Assembly (NCBI GenBank): GCA_937892525.1
Contig: CALAEV010000027.1
Span: 1-6,861 of the forward strand
DNA length: 6,861 bases
DNA from: an uncultured Clostridia bacterium
GTDB lineage: Bacteria > Bacillota > Clostridia > Oscillospirales > Acutalibacteraceae
Direction of reading: 5' to 3'
How positions within the stretch are numbered: the first letter of the stretch is position 1; the number at the start of each line of letters is the position of its first letter. The notes under the pieces were generated by a model. That model was not told the DNA's origin and did not search any database. It was given only the letters and a program-made list of their open reading frames with translations. A program made the position numbers and the translations under genes. This document shows, piece after piece, positions 1 to 5,936 of the stretch.

Positions 1-314
1 TTTGCACCAACACAGATAATATCGTTAACACACATAGCAACTGCATCAATACCGATTGTGTCGTGCTTGTCCATAAGAATAGCAAGTTTAACCTTTGTAC
101 CACAGCCATCAGTACCGGAAACTGAAATAGGATGTTCCATTCCTGCAACACAGCTAAGGTCAAAACAGCCACCAAAGCCACCTACATCATCAACAGAACC
201 CTCATTACGAGTTCTTGCAACGTGTTTTTTCATAAGCTCTACTGATTTATAACCAGCAGTAATATCTACGCCTGCAGCTGCATAGCTTGCAGAAAAAGAA
301 TTTTTATGTTCCAT
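1..314 (-). CDS. purM: Phosphoribosylformylglycinamidine cyclo-ligase (AIR synthetase) PurM, N-terminal part, cut by window edge
   Basis: PurM closes the imidazole ring, converting FGAM and ATP to AIR, ADP and phosphate, in the cytosol as step 5 of purine synthesis. Only the first 104 codons of a gene usually about 340 codons long are present; the rest lies beyond position 1. I translated this part by hand. It begins MEHKNSFSASYAAAGVDITAGY, contains the family's VGGFGG segment (residues 44-49), the GTDGCGTK motif (67-74) and IGIDAVAMCVNDI (87-99), all hallmarks of the PurM N-terminal domain. The ATG at 312-314 follows an AGGAG site eight bases upstream. It starts 22 nt after the purF-like stop and is the last visible gene of the purE-C-F-M operon, so it is presumably controlled by the ZTP riboswitch ahead of purE. 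The frame is open to the window edge. Confidence 0.95.
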   Translation of the reverse strand, partial: MEHKNSFSASYAAAGVDITAGYKSVELMKKHVARTRNEGSVDDVGGFGGCFDLSCVAGMEHPISVSGTDGCGTKVKLAILMDKHDTIGIDAVAMCVNDIICVGA

Positions 315-336
315 TTTATTTTCTCCTATTAGTTTT

Positions 337-1761
337 TTATTCTTTACCATTCCAACAATAAGTACAAACTCTATCAGCCGGAAGTCCTATGGCTTTAATT
401 ATTCCATCAATAGACTGGAATTCAAGAGATGTAAAGTGCAATTTATCACAAATAGCACTTCTCAATTTTTTACCACGTTCAGTAGAAGAATCAATATATT
501 CATCAATATATTTAAAACCTTCTTCTCCTTCTAACTCAACAATAGTGCTACGAGCAATAAGTTCCATATCAGATGTAGCGCGTGAAAAATTAAGGTATTT
601 ACAACCATACATAATTGGTGGGCAAGCTGAACGAATATGAACTTCTTTTGCACCATTTTCATAAAGAAATTCAACTGTTTCGCGAAGTTGAGTACCGCGA
701 ACAATGCTATCATCAACAAAAAGTAATTTTTTATCCTGAATTAAATCGTGAACAGGAATTTGCTTCATTTTTGCAACCCTGTTACGTTCTTTCTGATTAG
801 CAGGAGTAAAACTTCTTGCCCAAGTTGGTGTATATTTAATGAATGGACGAGCAAATTGAATGCCACTTTCATTTGCATAACCAATTGCGTGAGGAGTACC
901 CGAATCAGGAACACCACTTACATAATCAATATCTTGTGCAATACCATTTTTGCGGTCACATTCAGCCATAATCCTACCATTTTTATATCTCATTACTTCT
1001 ACATTTACACCTTCATAACAAGATGTTGAATATCCGTAATAAGACCATAAAAACGCACAGATTTTCATTTCTTTACCTGGTTCACGAAGAACAGTAACAT
1101 TTTCTGAAGTTAATTCAACAACTTCACCTGCACCTAATTCTTTGTAATCAGCATAACCAAGCTTTTTATATGCAAAATCTTCAAATGAAACACAATAGCC
1201 GTCATCACGAGCTCCGATTAAAACAGGAATTCTGCCTAATCTGTCACGAGCTGCAATAATTTTACCACTATCAGTAAGAATTAAAATAGATGCAGTGCCA
1301 TCGATAAGACTCTGTGCATACGCAATACCGTCAGCAAAGTTTTCTTTTTGGTTAATAATTGCTGCAACAAGTTCTGTTGAGTTTATACCCTCATTAGTCA
1401 TAGCGCCGAAATGACCACCATTTGAGAAAAGATATTCTTCAACAAGTTTTTCTTTATTATTAATTAAACCAATAATACAAATTGCATATAAACCAAGTTT
1501 AGAACGTACAAGCAAAGGTTGTGCATCAGAATCACTGATTGAACCAATTGCAGCATTACCTTTCATTTGGTTTGAAATGTTTTCAAATTTTGTTCTGAAT
1601 GGTGAATTTTCAATTTTATGAATTTTTCTTTGTAATCCAATACCTTTATCGTAAGCAGCCATACCACCACGACGAGTACCAAGATGAGAGTGATAGTCAG
1701 TGCCAAAGAACACATCTAAAACAGTGTCATTCTTACTGACTGCGCCAAAAAAACCACCCAT
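337..1761 (-). CDS. purF: PurF-like amidophosphoribosyltransferase lacking the glutaminase cysteine
   Basis: A 474-residue protein of normal PurF length (B. subtilis type, about 476). PurF makes 5-phosphoribosylamine from PRPP and glutamine, the first committed purine step. The C-terminal phosphoribosyltransferase half is clear: PDSGTPHAIGYA (285-296), the PRPP loop LFVDDSIVRGT (347-357) and a CTYC tail (466-469). Cysteines 235, 387, 466 and 469 match by eye the four 4Fe-4S ligands of B. subtilis PurF. The N-terminal glutaminase half is present but its active site is not. The protein starts MGGFFGAVSK where the family has MCGIFG, so the Cys nucleophile is Gly. The usual HxRYST arginine region reads NAAIGSIS (69-76), HNGN reads IIGL (96-99) and SDxE reads NSTE (127-130). 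The catalytic RYxGRTF loop reads TPTWARSF (311-318). The ATG has an AGAGG site eight bases upstream. The frame is intact with no sign of decay. It may be ammonia-dependent, use a partner glutaminase, or have another role. Confidence 0.85.
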   Translation of the reverse strand: MGGFFGAVSKNDTVLDVFFGTDYHSHLGTRRGGMAAYDKGIGLQRKIHKIENSPFRTKFENISNQMKGNAAIGSISDSDAQPLLVRSKLGLYAICIIGLINNKEKLVEEYLFSNGGHFGAMTNEGINSTELVAAIINQKENFADGIAYAQSLIDGTASILILTDSGKIIAARDRLGRIPVLIGARDDGYCVSFEDFAYKKLGYADYKELGAGEVVELTSENVTVLREPGKEMKICAFLWSYYGYSTSCYEGVNVEVMRYKNGRIMAECDRKNGIAQDIDYVSGVPDSGTPHAIGYANESGIQFARPFIKYTPTWARSFTPANQKERNRVAKMKQIPVHDLIQDKKLLFVDDSIVRGTQLRETVEFLYENGAKEVHIRSACPPIMYGCKYLNFSRATSDMELIARSTIVELEGEEGFKYIDEYIDSSTERGKKLRSAICDKLHFTSLEFQSIDGIIKAIGLPADRVCTYCWNGKE

Positions 1762-1773
1762 GAAATATACCTC

Positions 1774-2454
1774 TTAAGCGAAGAAAAGTTCTGAAAGTGT
1801 CATTGGGTCAATGTATTTGCCATCTTTGTAAACGCGCATATTACCTGATGCAACTTCATCGATAAGCATTACATTACCGTCTGCGTCATAGCCAAATTCA
1901 AATTTGATATCATAAAGAATAAGACCCTTTTCTTTAAGGTCGTCAGCTACGATTTGTGTAATCTTCTGAGTCATTTCTTTAATATCTTCATACTGTTTAT
2001 CTGTCATAACGCCAAGAGCAACAAGAGCATCTTTAATTACAAGTGGGTCGCCCTTTGCATCATCTTTAAATGTCATTTCAACATAAGCTGGAAGGTCAGC
2101 ACCTTCTTCAATATAATCGCCATAACGACGAATGAAACTACCAACTGCTTTATGACGGCAGATAACCTCAAGACCGTGACCGAATACTTTTGCAGGAAGT
2201 ACTTCCATTGTTGTATCTGCAAGGTTTGCGCTTACATAATGAGTTTTAATACCTGCTGCATTAATTTTTTCAAAGAAATAAATTGACATACGAAGGTTAA
2301 CGTCGCCAACACCGTCAATTGTAAGACCTACTGAATTTTCGCCTGGGTCAAATACGCCATCTTTACCTGTACAATCGTCCTTAAATTTAAGAAGGCAATT
2401 GCCGTTATCAAGTTTAAATACGTCCTTAGTTTTACCTGTGTAAAGTTTTTCCAT
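1774..2454 (-). CDS. purC: SAICAR synthetase PurC (phosphoribosylaminoimidazole-succinocarboxamide synthase), divergent form
   Basis: PurC joins aspartate to CAIR using ATP, giving SAICAR, directly after the PurE step. The 226-residue protein is slightly shorter than E. coli PurC (237). Recognisable family segments are LYTGKTKDVF (4-13), LLKFKDD (21-27), LEVICRHKAVGSFIRR (95-110), FKDDAKGDPLV (129-139), LYDIKFEFG (180-188) and the DE..MR segment (199-207). Several diverge from the usual signatures: RxxxAGS reads RHKAVGS, L[IVM]DxKxEFG reads LYDIKFEFG, and the normal DEISPDxxR reads DEVASGNMR, losing the SPD. The reading frame is intact and its operon position between purE and the purF-like gene fits the role. 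The ATG at 2452-2454 has a strong AAAGGAGT site about eight bases upstream. The gene starts 33 nt after purE and its stop lies 12 nt before the purF-like start, in the same frame. Confidence 0.93.
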   Translation of the reverse strand: MEKLYTGKTKDVFKLDNGNCLLKFKDDCTGKDGVFDPGENSVGLTIDGVGDVNLRMSIYFFEKINAAGIKTHYVSANLADTTMEVLPAKVFGHGLEVICRHKAVGSFIRRYGDYIEEGADLPAYVEMTFKDDAKGDPLVIKDALVALGVMTDKQYEDIKEMTQKITQIVADDLKEKGLILYDIKFEFGYDADGNVMLIDEVASGNMRVYKDGKYIDPMTLSELFFA

Positions 2455-2487
2455 AGTTGTTTACTCCTTTATAATGAATATAAGTTT

Positions 2488-2982
2488 TTATGAATTTAAT
2501 TTAGACATTACTTCAGCGTCTTTTTTAAGAACAACTTCAGCAGCGTCTTTTCTCATTTTATCAAGTTTTTCTGCAAGCTCTTTATCTTCAACTGCAATAA
2601 TCTGTGCTGCAAGTAACGCTGCATTAGCACCACCGTTGATTGCAACTGTTGCAACAGGAATACCTGAAGGCATTTGAACTGTTGAAAGAAGTGCATCCAT
2701 ACCGTCAAGATAAGTAGATGCGCAAGGGATACCAATTACAGGAAGCGTTGTGTTTGCTGCAATTGCACCTGCAAGGTGTGCTGCCATACCTGCTGCTGCA
2801 ATAATAGCACCATAACCATTTGCTCTTGCATTCATTGAAAAATCGCGAGCCTGTTCAGGTGTTCTGTGTGCTGAATAGATATTTACTGTATAAGGAATAC
2901 CTAAATCATCAAGAACTGCAGTCGCTTTTTTAATGATAGGAAGGTCGCTATCGCTACCCATTACAATACCAACTTTTTTCAT
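2488..2982 (-). CDS. purE: PurE, N5-carboxyaminoimidazole ribonucleotide mutase (class I-like)
   Basis: PurE moves the carboxyl group of N5-CAIR to C4, giving CAIR, the substrate of the next gene's product PurC. From the ATG at 2982 the protein has 164 residues, the usual class I length. It has GSDSD (9-13), SAHRTP (37-42, containing the family's catalytic His), GMAAHLAG (65-72), a QMPSGIPV segment (103-110) and NAALLAAQI (120-128). The third motif is a variant of the common GGAAHLPG. A longer reading from a TTG at 2994 is possible, but that TTG and its next codon lie inside the GGAGG ribosome binding site, so the ATG is preferred. PurE is first in the purine operon, directly behind the ZTP riboswitch and its terminator. 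Class I enzymes normally work with PurK, which is not in this window. Confidence 0.95.
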   Translation of the reverse strand: MKKVGIVMGSDSDLPIIKKATAVLDDLGIPYTVNIYSAHRTPEQARDFSMNARANGYGAIIAAAGMAAHLAGAIAANTTLPVIGIPCASTYLDGMDALLSTVQMPSGIPVATVAINGGANAALLAAQIIAVEDKELAEKLDKMRKDAAEVVLKKDAEVMSKLNS

Positions 2983-2987
2983 AATTA

Positions 2988-2992
2988 CCTCC
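2988..2992 (-). promoter_or_regulatory. Ribosome binding site of purE, deciding its start
   Basis: The minus strand reads GGAGG followed by TAATT and then ATG (2982-2980), a spacing of five bases. This places the start at 2982 and makes the in-frame TTG at 2994-2992 part of the binding site rather than a start. It lies only a few bases after the T-rich end of the riboswitch terminator. Confidence 0.9.
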
Positions 2993-3044
2993 AAAAAATT
3001 ATAAAAGGACAGTCCTATCCTGTTTATTACAAGAAGAACTGCCC
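2993..3044 (-). terminator. Riboswitch-controlled intrinsic terminator before purE
   Basis: On the minus strand GGGCAGTTC (3044-3036) pairs along its full length with GGACTGTCC (3015-3007), nine pairs including two G-T wobbles. Inside this, TTCTTGT (3035-3029) pairs with ACAGGATA (3023-3016) with one bulged T and one wobble, leaving the loop AATAA (3028-3024). TTTT follows at once (3006-3003), and after ATAA a run of six T (2998-2993). The outer GGGC (3044-3041) is also the last strand of the ZTP aptamer, so aptamer and terminator cannot both form. That is the expected design of a transcriptional ON switch. Confidence 0.88.
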
Positions 3045-3111
3045 AGACGGTCGGCTAAATTATACCGTGCTCCTCTGTGGTGCTCCACTTGATTCCGTCA
3101 GTTACACGGTT
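3041..3111 (-). ncRNA. ZTP (pfl) riboswitch aptamer upstream of purE
   Basis: The conserved pfl-motif parts are present in order on the minus strand. P1 pairs ACCGTG (3110-3105) with CACGGT (3069-3064). The ACTGACGGA segment follows, containing GACGG (3099-3095), which forms the pseudoknot with CCGTC (3050-3046). P2 is GTGG (3088-3085), loop AGCA, CCAC (3080-3077). The 3' hairpin is GCCGACCGTCTGGGC (3055-3041). From memory the layout and wording closely resemble the structurally studied Fusobacterium ulcerans ZTP riboswitch. This class senses ZTP/ZMP, which accumulates when 10-formyl-tetrahydrofolate runs short, and usually switches on purine and one-carbon genes. Its position before a purine operon and its overlap with a terminator agree with that. 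An Rfam covariance search for pfl would settle it. Confidence 0.93.
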
Positions 3112-3132
3112 ATATTAATATTTAACAGAAAT

Positions 3133-3162
3133 ATTATAATATATTTTGTTATTTAATGTCAA
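3133..3162 (-). promoter_or_regulatory. Consensus sigma-A/sigma-70 promoter of the pur operon
   Basis: On the minus strand a perfect -35 box TTGACA (3162-3157) and a perfect -10 box TATAAT (3138-3133) are separated by 18 bases. The spacer and upstream region are AT-rich. Transcription should begin near 3127-3125, about 15 nt before the ZTP aptamer and leaving a leader of about 144 nt ahead of purE. A box matching consensus this well implies strong, largely constitutive initiation, with control left to the riboswitch. No purine-repressor operator was recognised. Confidence 0.88.
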
Positions 3163-3197
3163 TTAAAGTAGGAAAATCGTATGACAAAAATTCAACG

Positions 3198-3215
3198 AAA
3201 AAATCCATGATTTTT
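3198..3215 (-). terminator. Weak AT-rich hairpin after pyrI, possible terminator
   Basis: Just after the pyrI stop the minus strand reads AAAAATC (3215-3209), loop ATG, GATTTTT (3205-3199), then one further T. The seven pairs include only one G-C, so the hairpin is weak. It is the only terminator candidate at the end of the pyrimidine operon, and some read-through into the purine leader is likely. A partly overlapping pair, ACAAAAAT/ATTTTTGT (3217-3210 with 3191-3184), is an alternative fold. Confidence 0.35.
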
Positions 3216-3225
3216 GTACAAATTT

Positions 3226-3642
3226 TTATTTAGCTTTACTTTCACAATAAAGACAACGATAGACTCTGTTTTCTTTGTCTCTTAAAGTGAAAATGTGTGG
3301 TAATTCTTGTTCAACAGTTGTGATACAACGTGGATTTTTACATTTAATCACATTTTCAATACGTTCAGGAATATCAATATTCTGTCTCTTTGCAAGTTTT
3401 CCATCTTTAATAATATTCACAGTAACGCCTGGGTCAAGATAACCAAGTGCGTCCATATTAATATCAATTACCCTGTCAATCTTGATAATGTCTTTTCTAC
3501 CCATTTTAACGCTTTCGGCATTTTTAATAAGAGCAACCTGACAATCAAGTTCATCTAGTCCTAAAAAATTGTAGAGTGTCATTCCAAGGCCGGCAGTAAT
3601 GTGGTCAAGAACAATACCGTCTTTAATCTGTCCGATAATCAT
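3226..3642 (-). CDS. pyrI: Aspartate transcarbamoylase regulatory subunit PyrI
   Basis: PyrI binds the nucleotide effectors (CTP, UTP, ATP) and docks onto PyrB trimers to form the allosteric ATCase holoenzyme. The 138-residue protein has the N-terminal allosteric domain (DGIVLDHITAG at 8-18) and a C-terminal zinc domain with Cys101, Cys106, Cys130 and Cys133. The spacing C-x4-C-x23-C-x2-C is the same as in E. coli PyrI (109, 114, 138, 141). The eight-residue offset means the N-terminus is shorter by about that much. The start ATG directly abuts the pyrB TAA stop, and its GGAGG binding site lies inside the last pyrB codons, so translation is probably coupled. It is the last gene of the pyr operon and is followed by 243 nt of non-coding DNA. 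Confidence 0.97.
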   Translation of the reverse strand: MIIGQIKDGIVLDHITAGLGMTLYNFLGLDELDCQVALIKNAESVKMGRKDIIKIDRVIDINMDALGYLDPGVTVNIIKDGKLAKRQNIDIPERIENVIKCKNPRCITTVEQELPHIFTLRDKENRVYRCLYCESKAK

Positions 3643-4557
3643 TTATTTAACCTCCAACAATTTCATAATAAGAGCCATTCTGATAAATTTGCCATTATTA
3701 ACCTGTCTGAAATAGCAAGCTCGTGGGTCTTTATCAACTGCAACCGAAATTTCATTCACTCGTGGAAGCGGATGCATAATAGACAAATCTTCTTTTGCTG
3801 TTTCTAACTTCTGTGGTGTAAGAATATAACTATCTTTAAGTCGAATATAATCTTGCTCATTAAAGAAACGCTCACGCTGTACTCTTGTCATATAAAGAAT
3901 ATCAAGTTCAGGCATAGCATCTTCAAGGGATGTTGTTTCAACATATTCAAGATTTTTTGCTTCAAGTTCTGTTTGCTTGATATATTCAGGAACTTTAAGT
4001 TCTTCAGGTGAAATAAGCACAAATTTCACATTTTTATATCGTGACATAGCACCAATAAGTGAATGTACTGTTCTGCCAAACTTTAAGTCGCCACAAAAAC
4101 CAATAGTAAGATTATCAAATCTACCCTTTTCACGCTGAATTGTAAGCAAATCGGTAAGCGTCTGTGTTGGATGATTATGACCACCGTCACCTGCATTAAT
4201 TACAGGAATACCCGTATTCATTGACGCTACCATTGGTGCACCTTCTTTTGGGTGACGCATAGCAATAATATCTGCATAATATCCAACTGTTCGGATTGTA
4301 TCAGCAACACTCTCGCCTTTTGCAGATGAAGAACTTTGTGCTTCAGAAAAGCCAAGCACATTTCCACCTAAATTGAACATAGCAGATTCAAAACTAAGTC
4401 TTGTTCTTGTTGATGGTTCAAAGAAAAGAGTTGCAAGTATTTTACCTTTACACTTTTCACTGTATTTTGCGGGATTGTCAATTATATCATTAGCAACAGC
4501 AATAAGTTCATCAATCTCATTAACTGAAAGCTCTTGAATATCAATAAGACTTCTCAT
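3643..4557 (-). CDS. pyrB: Aspartate carbamoyltransferase catalytic subunit PyrB
   Basis: PyrB condenses carbamoyl phosphate with aspartate to N-carbamoylaspartate, the committed step of pyrimidine synthesis. The 304 residues match the family length (about 310). Visible motifs are the carbamoyl-phosphate site FFEPSTRTRLSFE (45-57), the 80s loop SSSAKGES (76-83, Lys80), HNHPTQTLTD (127-136), the 240s-loop motif MTRVQRERF (223-231) and HPLPR (262-266). All expected active-site residues seen by eye are present. The ATG has a GGGAG site six bases upstream and lies 14 nt after the pyrE stop. With pyrI directly downstream at zero spacing, the product should be the regulated class B-type holoenzyme found in enterobacteria and many clostridia rather than the unregulated trimer of Bacillus. 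Confidence 0.98.
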   Translation of the reverse strand: MRSLIDIQELSVNEIDELIAVANDIIDNPAKYSEKCKGKILATLFFEPSTRTRLSFESAMFNLGGNVLGFSEAQSSSSAKGESVADTIRTVGYYADIIAMRHPKEGAPMVASMNTGIPVINAGDGGHNHPTQTLTDLLTIQREKGRFDNLTIGFCGDLKFGRTVHSLIGAMSRYKNVKFVLISPEELKVPEYIKQTELEAKNLEYVETTSLEDAMPELDILYMTRVQRERFFNEQDYIRLKDSYILTPQKLETAKEDLSIMHPLPRVNEISVAVDKDPRACYFRQVNNGKFIRMALIMKLLEVK

Positions 4558-4571
4558 AAATATCTCCCTTA

Positions 4572-5225
4572 TTATTTAGCACCATTAACTTCAAGGTACT
4601 TTTTAATTCTTTCAACGTTTTCGCGATTAGCTTCATCTTCTTCAAGATATTCAATAATATCATAAACATCAACTACTGAATATACTGGGAAACCGAATTG
4701 TTCTTCAATTTCTTGCATAGCACCTTTTTCAGACTGACCTTTTTCTTTACGGTCAACCATAATGAAAGTAGCAATAACTTTTGTGCCTTCAAGACTTTTA
4801 AGAATATCCATTGATTCACGGATTGCTGTACCTGCAGTGATTACATCTTCAATAATAACGATTTCTTCACCTGCTTCTGGAATATAACCAACGAATGTAC
4901 CACCTTCACCGTGGTCTTTAACTTCTTTACGATTAAAGAAGAACGGAACATTAAGGCCGTTCTTTGAAAGTGCAACTGCAGCTGAAATTGATAAAGAAAT
5001 GCCTTTATAAGCTGGACCATAAAGTACAGCCTGTTTCTTGCCAAGTTTATCAAAGTAAGCCTTTGCATAGAATTCGCCCATTTTTGTAATCTGGTCGCCT
5101 GTTTTAATCATACCAGCATTAACAAAATAAGGAATTTTACGACCTGATTTTGCAGTAAAATCACCAAATTTAAGAACGCCAGCACTCTCTAAAAACTGTA
5201 TAAACTCTCTCTTATATGCTTCCAT
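4572..5225 (-). CDS. pyrE: Orotate phosphoribosyltransferase PyrE
   Basis: PyrE transfers the phosphoribosyl group from PRPP to orotate, giving OMP, the substrate of PyrF encoded just upstream. The 217-residue length is normal for the E. coli-type enzyme (213). The N-terminal hood contains FGDFTAKSGRKIPYFVNAG (20-38), the flexible catalytic loop is RKEVKDHGEGG (99-109, with Lys and His as in the family), and the PRPP-binding loop is VIIEDVITAGTA (123-134). The C-terminus is an acidic helical stretch (192-212). The ATG is preceded by AGGAG with eight bases between. It starts 12 nt after the pyrF stop, within the same transcription unit. Confidence 0.97.
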   Translation of the reverse strand: MEAYKREFIQFLESAGVLKFGDFTAKSGRKIPYFVNAGMIKTGDQITKMGEFYAKAYFDKLGKKQAVLYGPAYKGISLSISAAVALSKNGLNVPFFFNRKEVKDHGEGGTFVGYIPEAGEEIVIIEDVITAGTAIRESMDILKSLEGTKVIATFIMVDRKEKGQSEKGAMQEIEEQFGFPVYSVVDVYDIIEYLEEDEANRENVERIKKYLEVNGAK

Positions 5226-5237
5226 TGTAATATCTCC

Positions 5238-5936
5238 TTATCCTACAAATTCTGCAACGCATCTTTTATAAGCTGCAACAGGGTCAGCTGCTGCCGTAAT
5301 TGGTCTGCCTACAACAATGTAGTCAGAACCTGCTTCTTTTGCTTTTTCAGGTGTCATAACGCGAACCTGGTCACCAATATCACCGTCAGCAAAACGGATA
5401 CCAGGTGTTACTGTTACAAAATCTTTGCCACATCTATTGTGAACTTTATCAGCTTCTAGTGGTGAGCAAACTACACCATCAAGACCTGCAACTTTTGCAT
5501 TATGAGCATAGTGCATAACAACCTCATCGATTGGCTCTTTTATAAGTAAATCCCTTTCCATAACTTCCTGACTTGTAGAAGTAAGCTGAGTTACGGCAAT
5601 AAGAATTGGTCTTGTACCATCAGCTCTTGTAAGACCTTCAAGAGCACCTTCCATCATTGGAATTGCACCACCAGCATGAAGATTTGTCATATCAACATCA
5701 AGATTTGAAAGTACAGCCATCGACTTTTTAACTGTATTTGGAATATCGTGAAGTTTAAGGTCGAGGAAAATTTTGTGTCCTCTTGCTTTAATTTCTTTTA
5801 CGATTGATGGACCTTCTGCATAATAGAGTTCCATACCAATTTTTACGAATGGCTTAACATCTGTGAATTTGTCAAGAAAAGCCATTACATCTGCCTTGCT
5901 TGAAAAGTCACAAGCAATAATTACGTCTTTACCCAT
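5238..5936 (-). CDS. pyrF: Orotidine 5'-phosphate decarboxylase PyrF
   Basis: PyrF decarboxylates OMP to UMP, the last step of the pathway. The 232-residue protein has the usual single TIM-barrel length of the B. subtilis/E. coli group. The catalytic Asp-Lys-Asp signature is DLKLHDIPNT (59-68: Asp59, Lys61, Asp64), with CDFSS near the N-terminus (9-13), the active-site lid segment around TQLTSTS (116-122), TPGIR (177-181) and the phosphate-binding VGRPITAA (209-216). Its ATG overlaps the end of pyrD by 8 nt and its GGAGG site lies within the last pyrD codons, so the two are probably translationally coupled. Confidence 0.98.
   Translation of the reverse strand: MGKDVIIACDFSSKADVMAFLDKFTDVKPFVKIGMELYYAEGPSIVKEIKARGHKIFLDLKLHDIPNTVKKSMAVLSNLDVDMTNLHAGGAIPMMEGALEGLTRADGTRPILIAVTQLTSTSQEVMERDLLIKEPIDEVVMHYAHNAKVAGLDGVVCSPLEADKVHNRCGKDFVTVTPGIRFADGDIGDQVRVMTPEKAKEAGSDYIVVGRPITAAADPVAAYKRCVAEFVG

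Noticed and set aside
389..1029. Plus-strand open frames of 61-93 codons opposite the purF-like gene
   Set aside because: They lie antisense to a clear conserved gene, have no ribosome binding sites or recognisable domains, and are typical shadow frames.
337..1761. The purF-like gene as a pseudogene because its catalytic Cys is missing
   Set aside because: The frame is intact over 474 codons, the PRPP loop and four cluster cysteines are conserved, and start signal and operon spacing are normal. Decay would not spare these.
1954..2286. Plus-strand 110-codon open frame opposite purC
   Set aside because: It is Cys/Ile/Phe/Asn-rich low-complexity translation of the complement of purC, with no family resemblance and no start signal.
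3041..3111. Tetrahydrofolate or purine (guanine/adenine) riboswitch before purE
   Set aside because: The conserved three-way junction and loop-loop elements of those classes are absent, whereas the ACTGACGG...CCGTCTGGGC pseudoknot pattern is specific to the ZTP class.
3131..3142. Perfect 12-bp palindrome ATATTATAATAT overlapping the -10 box, as a possible operator
   Set aside because: It is made only of A and T within a very AT-rich promoter and arises naturally around TATAAT. There is no second copy or known operator match.
3213..3222. 10-bp palindrome TTTGTACAAA just after pyrI
   Set aside because: It has no loop for a hairpin, no partner copy and no T-run of its own. It is short enough to be chance in AT-rich DNA.
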